Part shown: positions 1 through 6,882 of the stretch, one piece after another
Numbering within the stretch: the stretch's first letter is position 1
Layout: every line of letters begins with the position of its first letter
Assembly (NCBI GenBank): GCA_964021645.1
Contig: CAXIAD010000051.1
Location: forward strand, 1-21,560
From: CANLDA01 sp964021645
Lineage (GTDB): Bacteria; Pseudomonadota; Alphaproteobacteria; Rhodobacterales; Rhodobacteraceae
DNA: 21,560 nucleotides
Direction of reading: 5' to 3'
Notes under the pieces: model-generated
The model's database searches: none
What the model was told of the DNA's origin: nothing
The model's input: only the letters and a program-made list of their open reading frames with translations
Position numbers and translations under genes: made by a program

Positions 1-105
1 TTGAACAACAGGCGGAACGTGCCATTTGGATGCGTCACTTGGGGCAAAACGCACATAGGCGATGCCAAGTAACATGGCGAAAGCTAGCCCCCAAAGAAAC
101 ATCAT
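1..105 (-). CDS. N-terminus of small membrane-anchored protein (DUF1499-like), partial
   Basis: The reading frame runs off the left edge of the window and only the first 35 residues are visible. It starts with two ATG codons (105 or 102), followed by a hydrophobic stretch of about 16 residues (FLWGLAFAMLLGIAYV) that looks like a single membrane anchor or uncleaved signal. Next comes a short polar segment with RFAPSD and KWHV. That layout (anchor, then RxAPSDxxxWHV) recalls the N-terminus of DUF1499 proteins in Rhodobacteraceae, which is an impression from memory. No catalytic part is visible, so no function can be given. Confidence 0.5.
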   Translation of the reverse strand, partial: MMFLWGLAFAMLLGIAYVRFAPSDASKWHVPPVVQ

Positions 106-301
106 AATATTGGTCCTGAATGCCAAAACCCGGCCCCTGCTATGATCACGCATTTTCGTGGCCGTGTTCTGTTGATAAAATAGATCACTTCCCCTGCAAT
201 ACAGCACAGCGCTTTGTGTTTATCCACAGTTTGATGCGGATATTGTTGGGTATTGGCGCATGGGCTTGGTCAAGTTGGCAGAAATATCACGCGTGCGTGA
301 G
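106..301. other. intergenic region with DnaA-box-like nonamers
   Basis: This gap lies between the agmatinase stop and the start of the leftmost gene. It contains one exact TTATCCACA nonamer (220-228), the classical DnaA-box sequence. A one-mismatch copy, TGTTGATAA, lies in the opposite orientation at 170-178. A short inverted repeat (TCACG-CGTG-CGTGA, 287-300) follows the agmatinase stop but has no U-tract, so it is at best a weak terminator. No convincing -35/-10 pair was found for the left gene. Confidence 0.4.
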
Positions 302-1273
302 TTATTTTGCTGCGTTACGGCGCGGCCACCCCCATAGGCAGATTAGCTCTGTTGCGATATGCGCCCCGGCGATCGCGGTTGCGCCTGAGGTATCATAGGG
401 CGGTGACACCTCGACGATATCGCCGCCAACCATGTTGATTCCTGCAAGCTCACGCAGAATGATCGACGCCTGAATAGAGCTAAGGCCGCCCCAAACCGGT
501 GTTCCTGTGCCCGGTGCAAAGGCTGGATCCAAGCAATCAATATCAAACGTGAGATAGGTTTCATTATCGCCGAGAATTGATTTGATTTTCTGGGCAACGG
601 CGGCGGGGCCAGTTTCAAACACCTCGCGGGCGTCGATAATATTAAAGCCTAGGGTGTCGGGGTTTTCGGTACGGATACCCACCTGAACTGAGCGTTTGGG
701 ATCAATCAGGCCCATCTTTACGGCCTTATAGAACATCGTCCCGTGGTCAATACGGGACATGTCATCATCCGCCCACGTATCCGTATGGGCATCAAACTGA
801 AGCAAACTGAGGGGGCCGTATTTCTCGGCGTAGGCCTTGAGGATCGGGAAGCTGATGTAGTGATCGCCACCAAGTGCAATGCTGGCCGCACCCCCGGCGA
901 GAATGCCGCGAATATGTTCTGTTAATGTGTCAGGAAAATCAGCAACCCGCGCATAATCAAACGCAAGATCACCGTAATCAACGATCCGCAATTCGTTTAG
1001 CGGATCATATCCCCAACCATAAGGCGGATCAAACGCTTGCAGAGCACTAGCCTCACGGATGGCGCGCGGGCCAAGACGTGTTCCGGGGCGATTGGTCACC
1101 GAATGATCAAATGGAACACCCGTTATGGCAATATCAATCCCCTCCAAATCCTTGGAGTAACGACGGCGCAAAAAGGAAGCAGCGCCGCCAAAGGTGTTTT
1201 CAAAGCTGAGACCACGCAGGGTATCGCGCGTAAAAGCCTGATCGACCTGATGTTTCGCATCTTCCAGTGCCAT
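302..1273 (-). CDS. speB: agmatinase-family ureohydrolase
   Basis: This is a Mn-dependent ureohydrolase that removes urea from a guanidino compound, most likely agmatine to putrescine. The dinuclear metal site is complete: GGDH (H138), DAHTD (D161, H163, D165) and DIDCLDP (D244, D246). HGTMFYKAVKMGLIDP and SVQVGIRTE (about 177-203) also match agmatinases. The start at 1273 was chosen because it is preceded by GGAAGGG with a 7-nt gap; a longer frame reaches 1360 but begins without such a site. The resulting 323 residues fit the family. It lies downstream of, and in the same direction as, an M20D amidohydrolase, separated by 139 bases that hold a hairpin and a palindrome. Relatives act on guanidinobutyrate, guanidinopropionate or guanidine, so the substrate is less certain than the family. 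Confidence 0.88.
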   Translation of the reverse strand: MALEDAKHQVDQAFTRDTLRGLSFENTFGGAASFLRRRYSKDLEGIDIAITGVPFDHSVTNRPGTRLGPRAIREASALQAFDPPYGWGYDPLNELRIVDYGDLAFDYARVADFPDTLTEHIRGILAGGAASIALGGDHYISFPILKAYAEKYGPLSLLQFDAHTDTWADDDMSRIDHGTMFYKAVKMGLIDPKRSVQVGIRTENPDTLGFNIIDAREVFETGPAAVAQKIKSILGDNETYLTFDIDCLDPAFAPGTGTPVWGGLSSIQASIILRELAGINMVGGDIVEVSPPYDTSGATAIAGAHIATELICLWGWPRRNAAK

Positions 1274-1298
1274 GTGAGCGCCCTTCCGCGTGACAGAT

Positions 1299-1312
1299 AA
1301 TTTGATCAAATT
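1299..1312. promoter_or_regulatory. perfect 14-bp palindrome upstream of agmatinase gene
   Basis: AATTTGATCAAATT is a perfect dyad ending 25 nt upstream of the agmatinase start codon, just above its ribosome site. A TTGACC hexamer reading toward the gene occurs further upstream (about 1331-1336). The palindrome lies about one -35/-10 spacing downstream of it, a repressor-like position. The binding protein is unknown; an Lrp/AsnC or similar nitrogen regulator is only a guess. Confidence 0.5.
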
Positions 1313-1346
1313 GACAGACGCGCCGAAAAGGTCAAGCCCGCAGTGA

Positions 1347-1374
1347 GAAACCTGCATCAAATGACACAGGTTTC
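1347..1374 (-). other. hairpin between M20 amidohydrolase and agmatinase genes
   Basis: GAAACCTG and CAGGTTTC form a perfect 8-bp stem around a 12-nt loop, which itself contains CAT-N3-ATG and so may extend the stem. There is no U-tract on the transcribed strand, so a simple intrinsic terminator is unlikely. An RNA processing or stability element, or a DNA operator, is possible. Confidence 0.4.
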
Positions 1375-1412
1375 CATTGAGGAATTAGGCAGAGGTCGAT
1401 TGAAAACGAATC

Positions 1413-2585
1413 CTAGATGGGCTGGGCTGTTTCCACGAGGCGGGCAAAGAAAGAGGCACCAATCGGGGAAATCTCATCATTGAAATTGAAGTTCGGATTG
1501 TGCAATCCGGCACCCGCCCCCTGCCCCAAAAACAAATAAGATCCGGGGCGAGATTCTAGCATGTAGGAAAAATCCTCTGCCCCCATTTCCATGCCAGCAT
1601 TGCCCTCAACAGCGTCAAAACCCGCCACCTCGCGGGCGACCTCGACTGCGAATTCTGTTTTGGCTGCGTCATTCACGGTTGCGGGGTAATTGATGTCGAT
1701 TTCAACTGTTGCATCAACCGCATATGACGCCGCCTGCCCTGCCACGATTTCACGCAGACGCGCGTGGATCATTGCCTGAACCTGTTTGTCAAAGGAGCGA
1801 ATTGTTCCGTTGATATAGGCCGTGTCTGGGATGATGTTGTCAGCTGATCCTGAATGGATTTGCGTTACCGAGCACACGGCCTCGTTGCGGGTATCGTGGT
1901 TGCGGCTGATAATGGTCTGGATGGCGGTGACAATACCCACCGCGGCGACGATCGGATCTGCGGTCTCCTGTGGGTAGGCACCGTGACCGCCTCGCCCAGA
2001 AATATGAATGTCAAAGGTATCCACGGCGGCCATAATCGGGCCGGGTTTGGAATAGAAATGGCCAAGCTCTGCATCGGGAGTGTTGTGCATGGCGTAGACT
2101 TGATCAATGCCAAATCGCTCCATGATGCCCTCTTGGACCATGACGCCAGCACCGCCGCCGCCCTCTTCTGCGGGTTGAAAAATTAGGGCGACGCGGCCGG
2201 AAAATTTTCGTGTTTCCGCCAGATAACGTGCAGCCCCTAGTAGCATGGTGGTGTGTCCATCGTGCCCGCAGGCATGCATTTTGCCGTCAACCGTCGAGGC
2301 GTAGTCTAGCCCCGTGGTTTCCTGCATTGGGAGCGCATCCATATCGGCACGCAGGCCAATGGTGGCACGGCTTGCACCGTCTTGGTTCTGACCATTGATA
2401 ATTGCCACCAGACCCGAGGTCGCGATGCCTTCGTGGATCTCATCGACGCCAAATTCCTTTAGCTTTGCGACAACAAAGGCAGCGGTTTCGTGACAATCAA
2501 ACCCAAGTTCCGGGTGCATATGCAAATGCCGCCGCCACGTTTTCATTTCGTCGGCATAATCTGCAATTCGGTTGACGACCGGCAT
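1413..2585 (-). CDS. M20D family amidohydrolase (hippurate hydrolase-like)
   Basis: This is a metal-dependent amidohydrolase of the M20D family (hippuricase, N-acyl-amino-acid or IAA-amino-acid hydrolase group). Expected ligands are present: MHACGHDGHT (C106, H108), the QPAEEGG pair (E140 catalytic, E141 metal), H167 in AMHN and H362 near the C-terminus. The segment from about 185 to 300 (FDIHISGRGGHGAYP, SGSADNIIPDTAYINGTIR) is the inserted dimerisation domain. At 390 residues it has the usual length. No signal peptide is seen, so it is probably cytoplasmic. It reads divergently from mazG across about 60 bases and precedes the agmatinase-type gene, so the pair may serve use of amide- or guanidino-linked nitrogen. 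The true acyl-amino acid substrate cannot be read from sequence. Confidence 0.88.
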   Translation of the reverse strand: MPVVNRIADYADEMKTWRRHLHMHPELGFDCHETAAFVVAKLKEFGVDEIHEGIATSGLVAIINGQNQDGASRATIGLRADMDALPMQETTGLDYASTVDGKMHACGHDGHTTMLLGAARYLAETRKFSGRVALIFQPAEEGGGGAGVMVQEGIMERFGIDQVYAMHNTPDAELGHFYSKPGPIMAAVDTFDIHISGRGGHGAYPQETADPIVAAVGIVTAIQTIISRNHDTRNEAVCSVTQIHSGSADNIIPDTAYINGTIRSFDKQVQAMIHARLREIVAGQAASYAVDATVEIDINYPATVNDAAKTEFAVEVAREVAGFDAVEGNAGMEMGAEDFSYMLESRPGSYLFLGQGAGAGLHNPNFNFNDEISPIGASFFARLVETAQPI

Positions 2586-2648
2586 GGTATGGACTCCCCT
2601 CTCACAATGCTCTGTTATGCACTGAACCCCAGAATGGAGCCCGCTGCA

Positions 2649-3470
2649 ATGGCTGAAGACCCGCTAATTCTTAATCCAAATGGAGGCATGCCTCGCCTGT
2701 TGGAAATCATGCGGCGTCTGCGTGACCCGCAATCAGGTTGCCCATGGGATATTGAGCAAAGTTTTGAAACCATCGCACCCTATACAATTGAGGAAGCCTA
2801 TGAGGTTGCCGATGCGATTGAGCGCAAGGAATGGGGTGAGCTTGAGGGAGAATTGGGGGATTTGTTGTTGCAAACCGTCTATCACACCCAAATTGGTGAA
2901 GAGTTAGGCCTTTTCAGTTTTGACTCTGTTGCTGATGCGATTTCTGACAAAATGGTGTCGCGACACCCGCATGTGTTTGGCGATGAGAACCGGGATAAAT
3001 CAGCGGAACAGCAAACGCGCGACTGGGAAACCATTAAGGCGGCTGAACGGGCCGGCAAAGCACAGGGAGGCGTATTGGACGGGGTTGCGATGAACCTTCC
3101 GGCGTTACTGCGGGCGGTGAAATTGCAAAATCGCGCGGCGCGGGTGGGGTTTGACTGGCCCGATATCAGTCAGGTTTTGGAAAAAATGGTTGAGGAAAGC
3201 CATGAGTTGGTTGAGGCACGCGATACGTTAACCCAGACCGAAGTCGAGGAGGAATACGGCGATCTAATGTTTGTGATGGCCAATTTGGGGCGGCATATGA
3301 AGATCGACCCGGAGGCTGCCTTGCGCGCTGCAAACGCAAAATTTTCGCGTCGTTTTGGACAAGTTGAGGCCAAATTAGCCGAAAAAGGCAAACGCCCGCA
3401 GGATTCAGACCTGAAAGAAATGGATGAATTATGGAACGAGGCAAAGAGGGATGAGAAAGCTAAGGCCTAA
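2649..3470 (+). CDS. mazG: nucleoside triphosphate pyrophosphohydrolase MazG
   Basis: MazG hydrolyses NTPs and dNTPs to NMP plus pyrophosphate, cleaning aberrant nucleotides from the pool. Two tandem all-alpha MazG domains are visible. The first carries the Mg-binding pattern EEAYE with ELGDLLLQ (about residues 38-65). The second carries VEESHE with EEEYGDLMFVMANLGRH (about 180-215). PQSGCPWD near the N-terminus is typical. Start 2649 was chosen because GGAG lies 8 nt before it; ATG 2634 has no such site, and the longer frame from 2490 would overlap the divergent amidohydrolase gene. The product is 273 residues, close to E. coli MazG (263). It appears monocistronic, since the next gene has its own promoter signals. 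Confidence 0.93.
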   Translation: MAEDPLILNPNGGMPRLLEIMRRLRDPQSGCPWDIEQSFETIAPYTIEEAYEVADAIERKEWGELEGELGDLLLQTVYHTQIGEELGLFSFDSVADAISDKMVSRHPHVFGDENRDKSAEQQTRDWETIKAAERAGKAQGGVLDGVAMNLPALLRAVKLQNRAARVGFDWPDISQVLEKMVEESHELVEARDTLTQTEVEEEYGDLMFVMANLGRHMKIDPEAALRAANAKFSRRFGQVEAKLAEKGKRPQDSDLKEMDELWNEAKRDEKAKA

Positions 3471-3486
3471 ATTAGCTAGGGCAATT

Positions 3487-3511
3487 ATACCTGATTATTT
3501 TATTCAGGTAT
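3487..3511. promoter_or_regulatory. 8-bp-arm palindrome (TGA-N9-TCA type), candidate iron operator
   Basis: ATACCTGA-N9-TCAGGTAT is a perfect inverted repeat with an AT-only spacer, ending where a TTGACC -35 hexamer (3511-3516) begins. It contains TGA-N9-TCA, the arrangement described for the iron-responsive operator of the Rrf2 regulator RirA in alphaproteobacteria. The gene downstream encodes an iron-binding protein, which makes the link plausible. No T-tract follows, arguing against a mazG terminator. Confidence 0.5.
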
Positions 3512-3539
3512 TGACCTGACTAAAAAAGTCGGGTTAATG
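3511..3539 (+). promoter_or_regulatory. promoter with embedded palindrome upstream of iron-binding protein gene
   Basis: TTGACC (3511-3516) and TTAATG (3534-3539) are separated by 17 nt, a sigma-70-like layout pointing at the ATG at 3572. The spacer is filled by an inverted repeat, ACCTGACT-N5-AGTCGGGT (3514-3534, one mismatch). Both this dyad and the one just upstream contain ACCTGA, so one regulator could bind both. Confidence 0.45.
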
Positions 3540-3571
3540 CAAGGCAACCGAAACACATAAATGAGTTCACC

Positions 3572-4582
3572 ATGTTCGCTACGTTCAAAAATGCTGTCTT
3601 TGCAGTTGCGGCTATTTCTGCTGCCCCGGTACTGGCCGAAGAGGTCAATGTTTATTCCTATCGTCAACCTGAGTTGATCAAGCCATTAACCGATGCATTC
3701 ACTGAACAAACAGGCATTGCCGTCAACGTGGCCTATCTGAAAAAGGGTATGATTGAGCGGCTTCAGGCAGAAGGTGATCGAACCCCTGCGGATCTGATTT
3801 TCACCGTCGACATTTCGCGATTAAGTGCTGTTGTTGCGGCCGGTCTAACGCAACCCGTCACCAGTGACAGCCTGACGGCAAACGTCCCTGCAAGCTATCG
3901 TGATCCTGAAGGGCATTGGTATGGCCTGACAACGCGGGCGCGCATTATTTATGCCTCAAAAGACCGTGTCGCAGAGGGTGAAATCACCACTTATGAGGAT
4001 CTGGCTGACCCTAAATGGCAGGGCCGTATTTGCACACGCTCTGGCATTCACGCCTATAACGTCGCCTTGACCTCGGCAATGATCGAGCACCACGGCGAAG
4101 CAGAGACCAAGACATGGTTGAGCGGCATAAAAGCAAACCTTGCCCGCAGGCCACAAGGAAATGACCGCGCACAGGTCAAGGCGATCTGGGCCGGTGAATG
4201 TGACATCGCCGTCGGCAACACTTATTACATGGGCAAGATGCTGGCAGATGAAGAGCAACACGCATGGGCCGACAGTGTGGACGTTGTGTTTCCAACCTTT
4301 GAAAACGGCGGAACCCATGTGAATGTTTCCGGCGTGGCAATGACCAAAGCTGCACCACATAAGGAAGCGGCATTGATGATGATGGAATTTTTAACGTCCC
4401 CTGCGGCACAAGAAGTCTATGCGCGGGCCAACTATGAATACCCAATTGCGCCGGGAACAGAGGCCGATGCGCTGGTACAAAGCTGGGGCGGATTTACCGC
4501 GGATGATTTGAACCTGATGATTCTTGCACGTCATCGTGGCACGGCTGTAAAAATCACCGAAGAGGTTGATTTCGACGGGTGA
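3572..4582 (+). CDS. Fe(3+) ABC transporter periplasmic substrate-binding protein (FutA/FbpA type)
   Basis: This is a periplasmic ferric-iron binding protein of the FutA/FbpA/AfuA class. Residues 1-22 form a Sec signal peptide (hydrophobic AVFAVAAISAAPV, cleavage after VLA). The mature protein opens with EVNVYSYRQPELIKPL, typical of the family. The paired tyrosines of NTYYMG (Y218, Y219) and Y30 match expected iron ligands; Y162 is another candidate. FENGGTHVNVSGVAMTKAAPH (243-263) and EFLTSPAAQEVYA (272-284) are also characteristic. Length is 336. No permease or ATPase gene adjoins it, so it either feeds a transporter encoded elsewhere or works as an orphan binding protein. The ribosome site is weak. 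Palindromes in its promoter suggest iron control, and a strong terminator follows. Confidence 0.88.
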   Translation: MFATFKNAVFAVAAISAAPVLAEEVNVYSYRQPELIKPLTDAFTEQTGIAVNVAYLKKGMIERLQAEGDRTPADLIFTVDISRLSAVVAAGLTQPVTSDSLTANVPASYRDPEGHWYGLTTRARIIYASKDRVAEGEITTYEDLADPKWQGRICTRSGIHAYNVALTSAMIEHHGEAETKTWLSGIKANLARRPQGNDRAQVKAIWAGECDIAVGNTYYMGKMLADEEQHAWADSVDVVFPTFENGGTHVNVSGVAMTKAAPHKEAALMMMEFLTSPAAQEVYARANYEYPIAPGTEADALVQSWGGFTADDLNLMILARHRGTAVKITEEVDFDG

Positions 4583-4607
4583 TCTCTTGGCCAAAAGTTG
4601 ACCTTGA

Positions 4608-4636
4608 AGCGGAGCGTTTGGCGCTCCGTTTTTTTG
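4608..4636 (+). terminator. intrinsic terminator after iron-binding protein gene
   Basis: CGGAGCG-N5-CGCTCCG (4610-4628) is followed at once by a run of seven T residues, a textbook Rho-independent terminator. The left flank is not A-rich, so it serves the plus strand only. Confidence 0.9.
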
Positions 4637-4644
4637 TTTAACAA

Positions 4645-4854
4645 TTAGCAGCCGTCATCCAACTCAAACAAATCATGCACCCTGACCTCTAACGCCTTAG
4701 CCAAACGCAGGGCCAAAACCGTCGAGGGGACAAAGACATTGTTCTCGATCGTATTGATGGTTTTGCGCGACACCTGTACTAATTGCGCCAGATCAGCCTG
4801 CGTGATGTTGCGAGTTTTGCGGTGTTCTTTCAGATGGTTGATTAATCCTGTCAT
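4645..4854 (-). CDS. XRE-family transcriptional regulator
   Basis: This 69-residue protein is a single helix-turn-helix domain of the Cro/CI (XRE) type. RKTRNITQADLAQLVQVSRKTINTIEN (about 12-38) is the HTH, followed by VPSTVLALRLAKALEVRVHDLFEL, the standard helix 4-5 region of small COG1476-like regulators. Its start codon shares one base with the stop codon of the upstream membrane protein gene (TAATG), so the two are co-transcribed and probably translationally coupled. Such XRE/membrane-protein pairs are common in bacteria; the regulator probably controls its own operon. The paired TGTAAC-N6-GTTACA sites upstream are its likely binding sites. The target range beyond this operon is unknown. 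Confidence 0.9.
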   Translation of the reverse strand: MTGLINHLKEHRKTRNITQADLAQLVQVSRKTINTIENNVFVPSTVLALRLAKALEVRVHDLFELDDGC

Positions 4855-5255
4855 TACACATCACGCCCGGTCAGGATCGAAAAGGGGATCAGATATGAAG
4901 CTGCCGTCAATGTGCCCATAGCCGCAAATGCGACCTGCCATGTCACCCACTCCTGCGACAGGAAAAACCCAAACAGCGGATACATTAAAATGGCAGACCA
5001 ATAGCCAATGCGATGCGCGCGGTTGGCCTGAACCTGATACAGCTCATCACTTGCCCGGAGCCCCTCTGAGCGGCCAGCGCGCCGGAACCCCAAGGTGATA
5101 ATGATTGCGGCAACAAACCCTGAGACGCCAGGAATCCATGGGGAAATAGGATCCGGGGCACCACTTAATATGGCCAGGACTGCGTATATTAGGCAGATGC
5201 TGCCTGCTGCACCCATCGCAATGCTGCGCAAACGGGAAAGTGAATCTGATGTCAT
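4854..5255 (-). CDS. four-helix membrane protein co-transcribed with XRE regulator (DUF2178-like)
   Basis: This is a 133-residue integral membrane protein of unknown function. Hydrophobic segments lie at about 11-31, 39-58, 83-103 and 108-129. A conserved-looking polar stretch between helices two and three (RRAGRSEGLRASDELYQVQANRAHRIGYW) recalls the DUF2178 family found beside small XRE regulators. The start was set at 5255 because GGAGG sits 5 nt before it; a longer frame would start at a TTG (5267) and contain that Shine-Dalgarno sequence. The stop overlaps the regulator's start by one base. One operator half overlaps the ribosome-site region, so repression could block both transcription and translation. 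The family assignment is from memory and moderate. Confidence 0.78.
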   Translation of the reverse strand: MTSDSLSRLRSIAMGAAGSICLIYAVLAILSGAPDPISPWIPGVSGFVAAIIITLGFRRAGRSEGLRASDELYQVQANRAHRIGYWSAILMYPLFGFFLSQEWVTWQVAFAAMGTLTAASYLIPFSILTGRDV

Positions 5256-5266
5256 GATCGCCTCCA

Positions 5267-5286
5267 ATGTAACCTATGAGTTACAT
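5267..5286. promoter_or_regulatory. operator 1 (ATGTAAC-N6-GTTACAT)
   Basis: This is a perfect 7-bp-arm inverted repeat lying directly above the ribosome site of the membrane protein gene. It overlaps a -10-like hexamer of the minus-strand promoter (AATATG at 5289-5284). It matches the repeat at 5302-5319, with centres 34 bp apart. Confidence 0.75.
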
Positions 5287-5301
5287 ATTGTTGAATTTCA
5301 T

Positions 5302-5319
5302 TGTAACGTCAAGGTTACA
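5302..5319. promoter_or_regulatory. operator 2 (TGTAAC-N6-GTTACA) overlapping -35
   Basis: This second copy of the dyad has 6-bp perfect arms and the same 6-nt spacer length. On the minus strand the hexamer TTGACG (5312-5307) lies inside it and can serve as a -35 box, with a -10-like AATATG 17 nt on. Binding at both copies would cover the promoter. Confidence 0.75.
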
Positions 5320-5418
5320 TTTTGTGCACTCCCAAATCTGGTGTGATTTTCGATGAAAAACCCTTTGTTTTTGCAGCGCAATACCGCCATTTAAAATCGC
5401 CTCTCTGGACTTTCCCAA

Positions 5419-5439
5419 GCGCAATCCCCACTGTTGCGC
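5419..5439 (+). other. inverted repeat above nucleoside hydrolase ribosome site
   Basis: GCGCAA-N9-TTGCGC ends 3 nt before the AGAGGA ribosome site. It could be a short leader hairpin or an operator. Arms of six bases are short enough to arise by chance. Confidence 0.25.
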
Positions 5440-5454
5440 CAAAGAGGATATACA

Positions 5455-6399
5455 ATGAACACTCCGCGTAAAATCATCATCGACACTGACCCCGGACAAG
5501 ATGATGCCGTAGCGATTCTGTTGGCGCTGGCCAGTCCACAAGAGATTGAAGTGTTGGGGATCACTGCCGTGGCGGGAAACGTGCCTTTGCCGTTGACGCA
5601 AAGGAACGCCCGTATCGTTTGCGAGTTGGCAGGACGGTCTGATATCCAAGTGTTTGCTGGCGCAGATCGCCCAATGGGACGCGATCTGGTGACGGCGGAA
5701 CATGTGCATGGCAATACTGGATTGGATGGGCCAACCCTAACTGATCCGACAATGCCCTTGCAGGATCAGCACGCGGTTGATTTCATCATTGATACATTGC
5801 GCAATGCCCCAGCTGGCACAGTCACCCTGTGCCCCCTTGGCCCGCTGACCAATATCGCATTAGCGTTTGAAAAAGCGCCCGATATCATACCGCGTGTCCA
5901 GGAAATCATCTTGATGGGAGGCGCATATTTTGAGGTGGGTAACATCACACCCGCCGCTGAATTCAACATCTATGTCGACCCGCAAGCCGCTGATATTGTG
6001 TTTAATTCAGGCATTCATATCGTTGTTATGCCACTAGATGTGACCCACAAGGTTCTGGTAACCAAGCCACGCAATGATGCCTTCCGCGCATTGGGTACAA
6101 CCGTCGGCGATGCGGTTGCGGACATGACCGATTTCTTTGAGCGTTTTGACAAGGAAAAATACGGCTCGGATGGTGCGCCGTTACATGACCCCTGTGTCAC
6201 GGCCTATTTGATTAGGCCCGAATTGTTCATAGGCCGCCACATCAATGTTTCCATCGAAACCGCATCAGAATTGACGCTTGGCATGACTGTAGCCGATTGG
6301 TGGGGCGTCACGGAGCGTGCGCCAAATGCGATGTTTATGGGCGATGTCGATGCTGATGGGTTCTTTTCTCTTCTTACTGAAAGGCTTGCACGCCTATGA
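5455..6399 (+). CDS. inosine/uridine-preferring nucleoside hydrolase (IunH family)
   Basis: This enzyme cleaves the N-glycosidic bond of ribonucleosides to free base and ribose in nucleoside salvage. The family's calcium-binding signature DTDPGQDD is at residues 10-17. VHGNTGLDG (84-92), the ribose-binding PAAEFNIYVDPQAA (166-179) and the catalytic HDP (H244, D245) follow in order. Length is 314, normal for the family. ATG 5455 was preferred over an upstream start at 5434 because AGAGGA lies 6 nt before it and the protein then begins right at the conserved strand. Its stop overlaps the start of the acetyltransferase gene (ATGA). No signal peptide is seen, so it is cytoplasmic. Base preference cannot be decided from sequence. 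Confidence 0.9.
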   Translation: MNTPRKIIIDTDPGQDDAVAILLALASPQEIEVLGITAVAGNVPLPLTQRNARIVCELAGRSDIQVFAGADRPMGRDLVTAEHVHGNTGLDGPTLTDPTMPLQDQHAVDFIIDTLRNAPAGTVTLCPLGPLTNIALAFEKAPDIIPRVQEIILMGGAYFEVGNITPAAEFNIYVDPQAADIVFNSGIHIVVMPLDVTHKVLVTKPRNDAFRALGTTVGDAVADMTDFFERFDKEKYGSDGAPLHDPCVTAYLIRPELFIGRHINVSIETASELTLGMTVADWWGVTERAPNAMFMGDVDADGFFSLLTERLARL

Positions 6400-6845
6400 G
6401 CACGGCTCTTCACCTCGCAAAACCGGTAGATATGACCAAGCTCATGCCTTTGGTCGCGGCGTTTCATACGGAAATGCAGATCGATTCTGATGAGGCAATG
6501 CGAGAAGCTGGCATTCTGCCTTTGCTAGATGGCTCTCCCTTGGGTGCGGTGTATTTGATGGGGCCAACGCGGGCACCAATTGGATATGCCGTGATTACGT
6601 TTGGATGGTCAGTTGAGTTTGGTGGCATGGATGCCTTTATCGACGAGATATTTGTGCGCCCCGGCGTACGGGGGCGAGGCATGGCATTGGATGCCTTAAT
6701 TTCATTGCGTAACATGTTGAAATCAGTTGGTGTTACGGCTGTTCACCTTGAAGTTGATCAAGCGGATGAAGCAACACAACGCCTATATCGTCGTGCACAT
6801 TTCAAACCGCGTGAACGGTATATGATGATGACACAACGCCTTTGA
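6396..6845 (+). CDS. GNAT-family N-acetyltransferase
   Basis: This 149-residue protein is a single GNAT fold, transferring an acetyl group from acetyl-CoA to an amine. The acetyl-CoA binding motif A is clear: EIFVRPGVRGRGMALDAL (84-101), containing RGRGM. It is followed by HLEVDQADEATQRLYRRAHFKP (117-138), the family's C-terminal strand-helix-strand. The gene overlaps the nucleoside hydrolase by four bases (ATGA) and is followed 37 nt later by selO, so the three probably share a transcript. The substrate is not identifiable. Confidence 0.88.
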   Translation: MSTALHLAKPVDMTKLMPLVAAFHTEMQIDSDEAMREAGILPLLDGSPLGAVYLMGPTRAPIGYAVITFGWSVEFGGMDAFIDEIFVRPGVRGRGMALDALISLRNMLKSVGVTAVHLEVDQADEATQRLYRRAHFKPRERYMMMTQRL

Positions 6846-6882
6846 CGTTTACGAAAATATTCCTACATAGCGAGTTGGCCCT

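Noticed and set aside
3956..4360. 134-codon minus-strand frame inside the iron-binding protein gene
   Set aside because: Antisense shadow; the plus-strand protein has signal peptide, ligand residues and full length.
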